From Owenia fusiformis (Eukaryota; Annelida; Polychaeta; Sabellida; Oweniidae), in assembly GCA_903813345.2 (NCBI GenBank), contig CAIIXF020000004.1, positions 30,319,985 to 30,383,984 of the forward strand: DNA of 64,000 nucleotides. The letters are read 5' to 3'. The stretch's first letter is position 1. Every line of letters starts with the position of its first letter. The notes under the pieces are model-generated. The model was given only the letters and a program-made list of their open reading frames with translations. It searched no databases and was not told the origin of the DNA. A program made the position numbers and the translations under genes. This document shows positions 10,717 through 21,600 of this stretch, piece by piece.

Positions 10717-11746
10717 TCTCAGTCTTTTCCATCGTGTTTGTCGCTTGAAAAGTACAGGCTGCTACCTGGTGGTCATTTCGGCCACAGCGGAAACAACGTC
10801 CTGATGTTTTTGTGGCAGCTGCATCTAGTGTTGTTGTATATAGAAATGTATCAATGCTGCTAAATGCATATGATTTCATGTCCCCTAGTTTCATTCTGAA
10901 TTTGTTGTCACAGAGAGAAACCGCAGTCCATGTATATTACCTATCACACTCCTGTATATGTGCCCTATATGCACTTAACTCATTGTACTTTGAAGGGTAT
11001 TTTCCCATGACTACCATTTCGTATATATTCCATGCTTGCATCCATTGCATTATGTTTTCAATAGTATTTTGTTTCTTGTCTTTCTTCACTTTGATTTCTC
11101 CACTTTCATTCACTATAATCTGGTCAGTGTTTTTGTTTATATTCTGATTATACAGGTTGCTGGGTAACAGGTCAACAAGGTTCAGATATTCACCTGTTTC
11201 TATGGCTTTTCTGATCTTGTTTGAAACTCCAACTGGGCTGCTATTGAACTGAGCTCTAGTATTCAATAGCATTGTATCTGAGGATTGTTCCGCTTGAGTG
11301 GAAAGCTGCTGTTGACTTATTGTACTGTGAGTAGGTTGCCCAGTGTTAGACTGCCCAGGTAGATGATGCTCCATTGGTTTTATATGTGACCGTTGTCCTA
11401 TATTAGCCTGCTGTGTTTTCAATTCTTGTACAGTTATATATAAATCCTTGTATGTTGATGAAAGTGTATCATTATCCTGTTTTACTTGTGTGATGATTTG
11501 GTTTACACATGATACCTGGCGTCCCAGTTCTTGTATTGCCAATATTATTCCTTTATTTTCTATGGTTGTCTGACCAGTTGAACAACTACCTAGTTTCTGA
11601 GAATCTTCATCTGTATTATTATCCATAGAATTGGTACATTTTTTACCACATGGTCCAATATGTCCTTTTACTGGATTTTTGCAAGTTGTGCAAAATCTCA
11701 TGACTGCACCACCTTCATCCTGAGATTGTTCATCAGAATCACTCAT
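10508..11746 (-). pseudogene. Ngaro gag-like protein with zinc knuckles, one in-frame TAA
   Basis: Starts MSDSDEQSQDEGG with a short Cys cluster (CTTCKNPVKGHIGPC), then a Gln/Ser-rich middle. After a TAA at 10937-10939 (QECDR*YTWTAV) the same frame continues to 10508. That part has a CCHC-type knuckle (CFRCGRNDHQVAAC) and a second Cys/His cluster (CWKYQFSECKFGDKC...H, CKQCG). This is the usual content of the structural protein encoded before RT. It begins ~86 bases inside the A1 repeat, the expected first ORF position. With the TAA it would give two truncated pieces (269 and 128 residues). Confidence 0.8.
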
Positions 11747-11831
11747 TGTTTATGGTTGTAACTATAATATGTCCTAAATTTTTAAAATACTAGATCAGTT
11801 CTTAGCTCAATTCACTTATATGTGTTCACCT

Positions 11832-11947
11832 TTCAAAAACTTTGTTCAACTGGCAATGATTCAACAGAAATTGATTAGAATTTAAAAACATAGATGGCAT
11901 TACAGTCATTCCTCCCATTAAAAACCATTTACACATATAAATAATCA
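11832..11947 (-). repeat. Ngaro A1 repeat (5' end of the element on minus)
   Basis: Identical by eye to 6526-6641, and the only copy on this side of the ORFs. It should contain the start of the genomic RNA. Confidence 0.9.
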
Positions 11948-12212
11948 ATGAATCTCAGGAAGTGCATGGCTTATGGTCCTGAAATTTTATATGTGTTTGT
12001 GAGAAGGGTGATACTATATCTGTATCAAATTTCATGTAAAAATGATAAAATCTCTTCTCTTGAGAAGCTTTCGTGCAAAATGTTTTCGAACCACCCTAAT
12101 ACATTCTTAATACAGGTATTTGAAATTAAATGCAATAATAATTTATAGACAATTTGTGTTTTATATTCGTCAATTCATGGACTTCAAAGCAATATATTAT
12201 ATTCTCTTTTAG

Positions 12213-15200
12213 TTCGAGACCGGGACATAGGTGGCATTGGCGGTGGCGTTGGCAGAGTCGGTGACGTTGCCGGTCAACCACCATCTAAAAACCCGACATA
12301 TGACAGAGCTGGTGAGTTAAGTAACACCCCCTTCTTGATTTTACGTAAGGATTAGTGTGAATATATATAGTTTTTCTTAAATATGCTCTAAGTAAGGAAA
12401 TCAGCATTTGATAATTATGTAACAGTAAAAATGTAAGTTCATCAAATCTAAAAATAAGGACCTCAGTGTCATATTTTAGATGCCAAACGCTTGTATATTT
12501 TGATTGCATGTGGTTTGGCTAAAAATGTATTCCCCCTGCGCTTCTCTAACATGTAAAAATCGAAATAATATGCCATAGATTTACAACAGTAAAATAAAGA
12601 ATGTAGAAACGTTTTTTCATTTTTCATATAATAAAGCACTATCGTGCATGTTCCCGATATCACTTTCCAGTGGTCAAAACCTAAACAATAACAACTACTT
12701 GTATGTAAAATACATGTACACGCAAATAATCTATTTGAATTGAAAATAGCTATTGGAACGTTACTGATGATTATACAGTACACATTATAATTTGACCTAA
12801 CTGCTGGTTATCATCACATTTTTGGTGAGAATCAAAACCATTTTTCTCAAAGCTTCATGGATTCGACAAGGTCTTTGTTGTTGTTTTTAAACAACTGAGT
12901 AATATCTAACTAGGGGAAAATAATTTCAGCCGTAGCCACAGTTAGTCAAGGGAGATCAGCAAGTTCTCCTTTATTGATAGTTGACTCCTAAAGGTGACAG
13001 TCCCTACCTCAAAATGTACGTAAGATTATGCAGGAAATCCCCCAAAATATCCTTACAGATTCGTTGAATTTTCGACCAGAAATCAGCTTCCCCTCTCTAT
13101 TCATTTTTTGTAACAATGAGTAAAGGTGGGACCTTCCGTCAAAAAAGCAATCGAGGCTTGTTCCGTCAATCCTTTGAGCAATAATGAGAGAATATACAAT
13201 AATGAACAATGGAGAAAATGTTGTGTACAAATATGAAAAGGTGTCCCTATGTAGATGTTCCTTTAATTGCAAAAAAGAAAGGTAAGACTATTTTCTTGAG
13301 ACACATGGCTTGTAATCTCAAATTTCTCCTTCTAAGTCTTTGAAAGACACTTTAAATAAAAGGATACTATGGAACTAATAGAACACCTCATTAGTATCAT
13401 GGGATATCCACGATTTTCCAAAACTACTTAGAATTAGAAATTTGAAATAAGAACATGATATCAAATTGTCAACCTTGCCTTGTTTACTTAATAGTCGAAG
13501 AATTATCTTTACTTTGATCACAGCTAAATCAGAGGCTTTGAGCTCAAGTGAACCCGAGCCAAAAGGGATCAGCAGTGCCTTACATTCAGGATGTTTCATC
13601 ATGTATACACTCACCTCAAAAGGCATCTATTCAGGGACAGATGCGTTATTCTCCTTTCAATTTTGGAGATCGAGGTTTTGGTCTTGGGAGATTTCTCCTT
13701 GGAAGCCTGGGAATAACGCAGGCGATGACAGAGAAGAGGGGCAGTAAGTACTGTAAACATGTGCAAAACTCAAGCAACTAATCTCTTTCTTAGTTTACAA
13801 AACAATACTTGACAAGAAACTTTAGACTGATCTAATTAGCTAAGGATCTAAAGTAGCATTTTTCAAAATACTTCGATTGCCTCTGGAGTAACTATTTGAT
13901 TCACGTCAATACGTAAAAATACTCGCACATTGGCGATGTCGATGCTGGTGCATATGTTGATTTGTTTTACACGTATAGTTGTGTTGTTAAATTGTTCTGA
14001 TACATTAGACAAGACATAAGACAATAAGCTTTCAGTTCACCTACGTAAAGCAATGCGTAAAAAGCAACAAAACAGAGCCATAGATTCAAACATGTTTGAC
14101 TAGGACAACATAACACTAGGACAACTTCATGTCACAAATCTAGCATGGTCTGCGATATTGTCAGCAACAAGTTAAACATGGAGGTATTGGGACATTCTCC
14201 ATATTCGGCAGATGATGCTCCCCTTTGTTGTGTTTGGACTTTAGACCAACCCTAAAGAGGGATCCGAGTGTCTCATATTTTAGAACATTTTTTGAAATCA
14301 AGAATGCTTTCGACACCTGAGTAGGACTGTGAAATGTGAACAAATAGTGTCGGGATAGATACCAGAATGTATTAATGCAGTGTTTTAATGCAGAAGGACA
14401 TTATTTTGAGTATCTTCATTGAACTTTATCCCAAATAGGATTTCACAGTTTGATTTAGTTTTTAAGATTTTTAATACAAGTTATGACGTCTATATGAGTT
14501 CAAGTGCTGGACCAAGTGCCTTTACCATGGGGTAGTAAAAGTGTGATTATAGAATTTTCTTTTGATCAATCATTCTGAAAAGTCCCTGCTGTATAGGCAT
14601 TTAAATTTTGTACACAATCAGGTGATTTCATTTGCTTAAGAAAAAAATACAGCATTTTTATCAGAACTTCTGGATCGGCCTTTGTATTGGCAATATATAC
14701 TAGAATCGAGGTTTTTGTAACGATTTTAAACAATAAACCTAAATTACTATCGATTCAATTATTCCATTCAATTATTTTCAATTCGGACATTTTAATATTT
14801 TGAACGTTATTAGTAGTGAAACTGACGTCACATATTGAAGTTGGTTGGTGTTAAATATTTTGATTGATCGCCTTCGAATATTTCAATGGATATGCTGTCT
14901 AGGTATTACTGTAAACACAGGCAGATATGCCGAGTACTAAAATAGTACTTATGGCGTGAATCGCTCTTTGAGTACTTATTTCAGTAAATATTAGTAATAA
15001 ATGAGCACTTACATACATATTCAGGATCCATCTCATGCGTGATGAAATAGCACTCATTTCATTGATTTATCATTTCTAAATGAGCACTCATACTGTGAGG
15101 ACTAATTAAGTGCATGTTTAGTACGAATGAGTGGTGAAATAGCACTATCAAATTGTTGTTATGGACTTTTAGATTGAAAATAGAAACACATTGTCGAAAT

Positions 15201-18200
15201 ATTTTTTGACTGAAAAAGCATTATTGATTTCTTAATTTTACAGCTTTGTGATGAAAGGGTTAATATCTAATTCTGCATTCTTAAAGCTGACACTAACTCT
15301 CCAACGGTAGTTTGACATCTTAGTGAAGATGAGGTCATTTATATGACCCTAGTTTGCTCTGCTATATGTCATGAAGCCCCTCCCTAAATGGTGATTGCTC
15401 TAGCTATTTCTGTAAGGTCCCTGTGCTACTGAAGCCCGTACATGCTGTTTTAATATGAATCAAATATAAATCTGCCTACAACTTTTATTAGGCCAAATCA
15501 ATATCACACTCGATTTCTTTTAAACAAATGTAGTAAATCTAGATGGAAGACATGCCTTATACTCAATACTTCAAAAATATTTAAATTGTCTATCAATTGG
15601 AAACAATATCCATTGATTCTGTCGAAGAGTAAACATGTTACACCATAACTGTCATATATCTGGTTACTTTAATAAGCTGTGGTTTTCAGTATGGGGGTAA
15701 AACTGAGGATATTTAACTGTTTCGATCATTTGTTTTAAAGGTGTTACATCTTAAAACAAAATGGATGAACTAAATGGAGACCTTTGATGTCGCAACTGAT
15801 TCACTTTTCAGTAACCAGGGATTACTATTAACACACCGCTTAATTATCTTGATGCAAATCGACCTCCTTCTTGGTGAAATTGATGAAAAAAATTCCCCCT
15901 ATGGAAGCTCATTTATATTATTATAAAGACTCGAGGCCTTGAGAAAAAGGAATCGAAACAGGCTAGCGATTTTGACGCTTTTGCAGATGAATGTTGACCC
16001 ATCGACATGCTTATGAACTTCGAAATTGGATATTTTTGGTCCACATCATTTGAGACCGAACGCCATTTTTATGAGTACTAGATTCTTCGATTATTTTTGT
16101 TGCTATGAAAAATTGTTATAAAATTTGAACTAATTCTTTAACATGTATTGTAATGGCTTCAGCAAATATGACATATCCCTTATAGTCAAGGTCTTGGATT
16201 GTGATATTTAATACTTCGTTGGGAATGGGTTATTAGACAGTTTCTTCTCACGTTGGATTATGATTCAGAATAATTGGGGTTTGTTGGAGTACAACAGAGT
16301 ATGGCTGTTGCACTAAAAAACAAAAAAAAACAGTTGTATAAAATATATATGAATAATTTTCGCATTGAATTGTTGTCAATCAGTCAACATCACATAAAGG
16401 ACATTGTTTTTTACAGAAATTTCAATAATAGGTTTAAGAGAAAAACATTGTTGAATTCAGTTCATCATATCGATACCTATCCTTAAACAGTATTTTAGGC
16501 ACAACATATATAACTAAGATATTAATATGTTTCATATATGAAAAGATGATCAAGGATATTGATTAAGTTGAAAAACTAAATATTACAAAATGGTGTTGAA
16601 AAAATGGCAGCCGTTGCACGCCATTTTACGATTTCTGCTGAAACTGGTAAAGAAGTGGAGTGATTCCATTAAAATGTGATATCTAATGCTTTTAAGCATT
16701 GTTTACTGTCTCATGATTTTTTGGCTAGTAGGCGGCCATTTCATGTCTGTTCTTTTACTTTTTTACCACAATTTAAAAAGTAGAGGAGCTATTTTGTTCA
16801 TATTTCATACCTTATATGTGTGTATACTCATGAGTATAACACATTGTCGTAGGACACTTTGGATAGTAGGTGACCATTTTAAAAAATGACCGGCGTTCTC
16901 ATTACGTGTGTTATTCTACATGTTTTGTAAAATGACAGCCATGGTTGTTTGATGGCGGTTGCTACACTTTGGCGATGCTGTAATCTAGTTGTAATATTTT
17001 GTCGGATGATCTATGACAATTGTCGATAAATCAAAATATTGAAAAGCCAATTCTGCACATCTTAATCTGTGATTTCGATTTAAATTGTATAAAGAGATAA
17101 CACGATTAACACTAGAAATGGAATTAACCCGTCTCTGTTTTAGTTGGGATTTGTATGGAGGTTATCCACAAGGGATCGGTGGCCTTCCAGCAGACTGGAT
17201 ATATGTAAGGCAAACCAGTAGACCATTTGACCGGTGGCAAATAAAGACTGTAAGTAGTTAAGATACCAAAATGCATTAAATATGCATTCCGATCTACCAG
17301 TTCCCTTTCTTAACAGAGTATAGTAGTGGGAGTAAATATACAACGACTCATTTTATGCATCCGATCTATAAGACCCGTTCTTATTTATGCAGAGATTCTA
17401 GCTTATGCTAACACAATGCATTTATGCATTATGTTGTATAAGACACTTTTTAGTTTTGCGAGAGTCTGGGAAAGGAGTTAATTTGAGATCTTTCTTAGGT
17501 ATACATTTAATACACTCAAATGAAAGGCAATTTGAAGTATATTGTACATTATGTATCGTTTTTTGATTCGGGCCTCATGAAATCAAAAATGGCCACCTGA
17601 TGTGGAATTTCGCAATTACTTTCTGATCTCTTCAAAGCATGCCTATATTTTACTCAAATTGAAGGAATTTTAGAGTAGGTCACAATTATGTTTTACTGAA
17701 TCGTACCTTATAAATTTCAAAATGGCTACCGAGAGCAGGAATTCGCTAATAATTTACGATTTTTGCCTTTTGCACCAAATGCTTAAATCGGTGAAAATTC
17801 TGATATATCTCTAATGTAATGTATATTATGACATATATAGATTCATGATTACAATGCTCATTGGGATTGCTACTTCGTGGAGTTGTCGATTTCTAGTTTG
17901 TATTCAGTTTACGTTTTTGCACACTTTGCAAGTCTGCATGTATATCATTAAACGTTAACTTCATCCAATCCGCAAAAAAGTTAATCTAACGTTTAACTGA
18001 TTTTTCGTGTTACTTGTGTTACTTGTGTGTACATTTAAATTTATTGTAACTTTTCATCATCAGTTATTTGTATAAACTTTTGCCATTACGACTTACATTT
18101 AACGAAAAACAACTGATATTGTGGAAAACCACAAACCCTTAAACATTTTCTCTTTCACTTTGATATTTGCTCACCTTACAAAGACATGGATTTAAGGTCA

Positions 18201-18757
18201 AAATTGCTTAACTAGACATCTTCAGCAATACTCTTTCTCAAACTGATTTCATAACTATGTTAAAAATAGGAATTCCCAAGCTAAACATCAATGTAAATTC
18301 CAAAATATCACTTTTTATTGTTAAGACAAGAGCTAATTTCCTCATTTTTGTTCATCTCTGGTATCGTATAGTCCCGTCACACTCGGCCTAGTCCAAAACC
18401 CTGCCTGCTTTGTCACCCCTACTTCCACCTGTCCCTTTATTGTTATTTAATGCCATTCTGGCGATTTGAAAATTTATACATGATTGTTTTTGTAACAATA
18501 AAAAAACGAAAAACGGTATTCATCGGTTGTCTTATCTGATAAGCATGGCCGTTGGACACCGCCAGATATACCATGACACGTGACCCGGTTTTGACCAATC
18601 ATACAGTTGCTAGCTAGACAGTGATATAATTATTGTCTTTTTTCAGATATTTATGAAGGACATCTGTCATAATAAACTATACGAGTACTACTGCAATGGT
18701 TGCTGGGTCTCGAACGATCCAAATGGTGGGACATGGATTAAAAGGACAATCCCATAG
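12213..18757 (+). CDS. Secreted-type PLAT/LH2-domain protein, 3' exons
   Basis: Four exons with matching phases: 12213-12311 (1-1), 13524-13743 (1-2), 17144-17204 (2-0) and 18647-18757 (0-stop). Exon 1 is Gly-rich (DIGGIGGGVGRVGDVAG). Exons 2-4 give IMYTLTSKGIYSGTDALF, then REEGHWDLYGG, LPADWIYIFMKD and YYCNGCWVSND...TWIKRTIP, ending in TAG. This follows a PLAT/LH2 domain: early GTDA, mid F..G..D, a tryptophan turn, and the late F-C-x2-W(L/V)-x2-D....R pattern seen in LOXHD1-type repeats. PLAT domains bind lipids or proteins. The signal peptide and 5' exons are not found; upstream DNA is filled by the Ngaro and Polinton. The Gly-rich exon resembles 51872-51917. Joining is by eye, and the PLAT assignment is likely but not proven. 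Confidence 0.6.
13744..17143 (+). other. Large intron of the PLAT gene
   Basis: No exon or transposon is recognised. At 14930-15150 the words GAGTACT, GAGCACT and AAATAGCACT recur several times. From ~16580 on there are repeated AAAATGG(C)NGCC-like words that continue into the next intron. Confidence 0.5.
16580..17780 (+). repeat. Degenerate repeat with AAAATGGC/CCATTTT words
   Basis: Words such as AAAATGGCAGCC, GCGGCCATTT, GTGACCATTTT, AAAATGGCCACC and AAAATGGCTACC recur, several followed by similar text (AATTCGC...ATTTACGATTTTTGC). It looks like an old tandem array with unit length near 100-200 bases, crossed by the 17144-17204 exon. Some words match the YY1 core. Confidence 0.4.
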
Positions 18758-18835
18758 TTCAGTCACATCAATGTGGCTAATGTTATCAAGAGCACAAGTT
18801 AATTATTAAAATGTAAATTAAAATACATTTTGATA

Positions 18836-19650
18836 TACAGTGTGTCCCAAAAAAAGGAAACCAGCAATAGATTGCTTATTTCTCAAATATGAATAATAAT
18901 AGGAAAATTTCACAGCTACCATCTGATAGGTTATGATGTCCTTTTTCTTATGATACCAAAGGTGTTTATTTTTCTTCACGGATGACTGAGTTCTAAGAGA
19001 TTTAAGTGACCATGTCAGAAATTGGTTTGTGCCACTTTTTCTGTCATGAATGGCTGAACAATGAGGGATTAAAATGGCTATGCAAGACCATGTCCTATTC
19101 TTCCTTTGGGGTTATCTCAAGGGTAAAGTCTTCACAACACCACCAAGAGACGTTGATGATCTAAGGGCCAGGATTGTCGCAGCAGTGGAGTATCTAAGGG
19201 GACAGAGAGACATCATCAGGGATGCAGTACGTGCGATGAGATCAAGGGCAGACATTTGCATTGAAAGGAATGGGGGTCATGTTGAAGGACACTGGGGTTA
19301 AAACAACTTTGAATGGACATTGGGATTTAAAAGGGGTGTTAAATATGATATGTGTAATTTTAATTGGAATAAATGAGTAAAAGAGTGATATCCTGATGTT
19401 TGTTGTTACTTATCACTTTGTTATGATGGTGAAATTGACTTGGCTGAAAGTGGTACAAACTCATTTCTGACATGGTCACTTAAATCCCTTATAACTCAGT
19501 CATCCGTGAAGGAAAATAGACAACTTTGGTATCATAAGAAAGAGGACATCATAATCTATCAGACAGTAGCTGTGAAATTTTCCTATCAGTATTCATATTT
19601 GAGAAATAAGCAATCTATTGCTGGTTTCCTTTTTTTTGGGACACCCTGTA
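18836..19650. mobile_element. Deleted mariner-like element with ~210-base terminal inverted repeats
   Basis: Starts TACAGTGTGTCCCAAAAAAA and ends in the near-inverse (GGGACACCCTGTA), with TA on both sides (18834-18835 and 19651-19652) as the target duplication. The two ends are inverted copies for about 210 bases with few differences. It sits 79 bases after the stop of the PLAT gene, so it may lie in its 3' UTR. Confidence 0.88.
19074..19301 (+). pseudogene. Mariner/Tc1-type transposase, C-terminal remnant
   Basis: 75 codons with FFLWGYLKGKVF and then a helical segment ending in RADICIERNGGHVEGHWG. The FFLWGYLK block lies just after the last catalytic acid in mariner-family DDE transposases (family knowledge). 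The N-terminal DNA-binding and most of the catalytic domain are deleted; the frame opens shortly after the left inverted repeat. It cannot make active transposase. Confidence 0.8.
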
Positions 19651-19659
19651 TATTAGAAT

Positions 19660-20920
19660 CAAGTACTTCCTTCACAATAATCAATTTCTAATATCAAGTT
19701 CAAAGCTTTACCAATTAATGTCTTGTTAAACTTTAAATCTAATTCCAAGATCTATTTAGTTTGTAAATTTGCACGTTCTTCAGTGTCACAAAAAGAAATA
19801 GATACATTAACATTTAATGTACATGATTGATAAAAAATAAAACAAATTTGTCTTGCAATATTAGTTTATGTTATCTGAACAGGATCCGTGTTGTTCATGT
19901 TACTAATAATAGTTTCCAGAAAGGTTGGATACGGTAGGAATCCAGGTGATGAACGTTAAATTACGATGCCCCCCTTATATTCTAACGACTATAGTCAATT
20001 GAAAACAAGTGAGATTGAGTAATTTTGACTGTATCGTCAAAACCCCCAATCCTAAACCTTGGCTGATTTTTGTAATACAGTGGTATGGGAAGTGAAAGTG
20101 TATCCAGTAGCGATACTTGATTCTGTTCCCCTAAGACATGCCCAGATTAATCGAAGCCTCGATCCCGCTCTTGGGAGTAACATCCATTTAGAATTGATAT
20201 TTCAATGGAGAATTCATAAGTCAAACACGTTTTCCTCAAATGCTCTGCGCAGTATACCTTTCAATTATGCCCCACATCACTTGACAGGATTTTTCGATTT
20301 TCTAGTTTCTAATCAATGATGTAACCCTGGTAAAAGCGACAGCTACTGTTGACTGAATATTAGATATGTGAAATCATTAACATGACCCACGTAATTCACA
20401 ACATCACTGGTCAGTATCAAGGGAAAGTTAAGGCCGTAACACCCGCACTCAAAATGGCGGACAGGATGTATTGATTGTGACATTTTAAGTTTTTATGGAA
20501 TTATTAAAACGACTTCATGGTTCACGTAATGCATTTGATATTTGTACTAGGCCACGTTTATATTACATGGGAACTCCGGAGTATGATCATTTGTTCATAT
20601 ATCGTGCATAGGCACCACAATTCAACGATATCTTTCACCACTAACGGGAAAGTTACTGGAAATGTATGCTACAGTAAAGGTCATGAAAGCTAAATTCCAG
20701 TATCCTTATATGTTAGAACTTAATTTGTTAATCCTTTTGTGGAAATAAGAACCATCAGCTTGTTGTGATAACTCATTTCCCGTGTTAAACGCGATTGAGA
20801 GTCTCAGAAATCCCCGACGAAAAAATTATATTGAGCATATCATGACGTCACAGGTTTTAATGCCAACAAAAATATGAACCTGGGGCCTGGCTGTCCTGGT
20901 GAAATCACAAATAAATATTG
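19660..20920. other. Gene-free stretch
   Basis: Small open frames here (for example 20059-20319) lack domains, splice support or homologous copies. No repeat of note. Confidence 0.5.
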
Positions 20921-20927
20921 GGTTATA

Positions 20928-21092
20928 CTAAAACATAGTGACTGCCTAATTCCAAGCAATAGTGTAAATGATATCCCCTTGGGAATATCCTCTAAAATGT
21001 ACTGCGGCTTCGGGAATAATACGTTTTAGAGGATATTCCTCGGGGAAATGATTTACACTATCGCCCTCGATGACAGTCACTATTTGTATAAT
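20928..21092. repeat. Hairpin MITE, ~165 bases
   Basis: Inverted arms from ATAGTGACTG...AATAGTGTAAATGATATCC to GGAAATGATTTACACTAT...CAGTCACTAT, with an inner pair GGAATATCCTCTAAAA / TTTTAGAGGATATTCC around a ~20-base loop. Confidence 0.75.
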
Positions 21093-21600
21093 AATATATT
21101 GTATAAGTTGGTATTCCTTTTAAATAATACGAGAATAATATTATTAAATCAAAAAAAATCTTTGAAAATACTTATTATATTTTTTCCGCTATAATACAAG
21201 AAATAATTGCCTACTATACAGGAAAAAATGTTTTATATGATTCCCTCTTAAAGCAACTTATCTAGCAGTATATTAAATCTTTTATTCTATATAATCTTCA
21301 CCTTTTTACCAAGTGCGTTCAATCAATATAAGATTAGCGTGCCTAGAATGTTAAATGTGAATACAATGTGAACAATGATAAATGATAGAAAAATACAGTT
21401 TGACAATGGGCCACTCTTAAAATTGCCTAAAACATATTATTGGGTTGAATTTCAAAAAGTGGATAAGTATGATAACACTGTTATCTTAATTTTTCATAAG
21501 AATTAAACTCACGTTTATACATTTACCAAATTACCAATTCACCAATTTCAACGGGTAATTTATGATAACACTTAAAATGTCAGATGATTCTTTAACTGTA

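Larger units (their letters stand above)
6345..11947 (-). mobile_element. Ngaro-type (DIRS order) retrotransposon with split direct repeats, lacking tyrosine recombinase
   Basis: Read on minus, the order is A1 (11947-11832), gag, RT-RNase H, B1 (8725-6639, interrupted), A2 (6641-6526), B2 (6473-6345). A1 and A2 are 116 bases and identical by eye. B1 and B2 are ~129 bases with few differences. This A1-ORFs-B1-A2-B2 arrangement defines Ngaro elements, which integrate by a tyrosine recombinase rather than a DDE integrase. Only ~200 bases lie between the RNase H stop (8932) and B1, so the recombinase ORF expected there is missing. The identical A repeats argue for recent insertion, although gag and RT-RH each have one in-frame TAA. 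A CACTG transposon (6749-8698) is nested in B1. Confidence 0.85.

Noticed and set aside
13548-13781. Gly/Phe-rich frame (FNFGDRGFGLGRFLL) as the coding frame of the 13.5-kb exon
   Set aside because: It does not fit the phase of the exon at 12213 or of 17144. The other frame fits both and gives PLAT-like sequence.
20059-20319. 86-codon frame as a gene
   Set aside because: No motif, no splice support, no paralogue.
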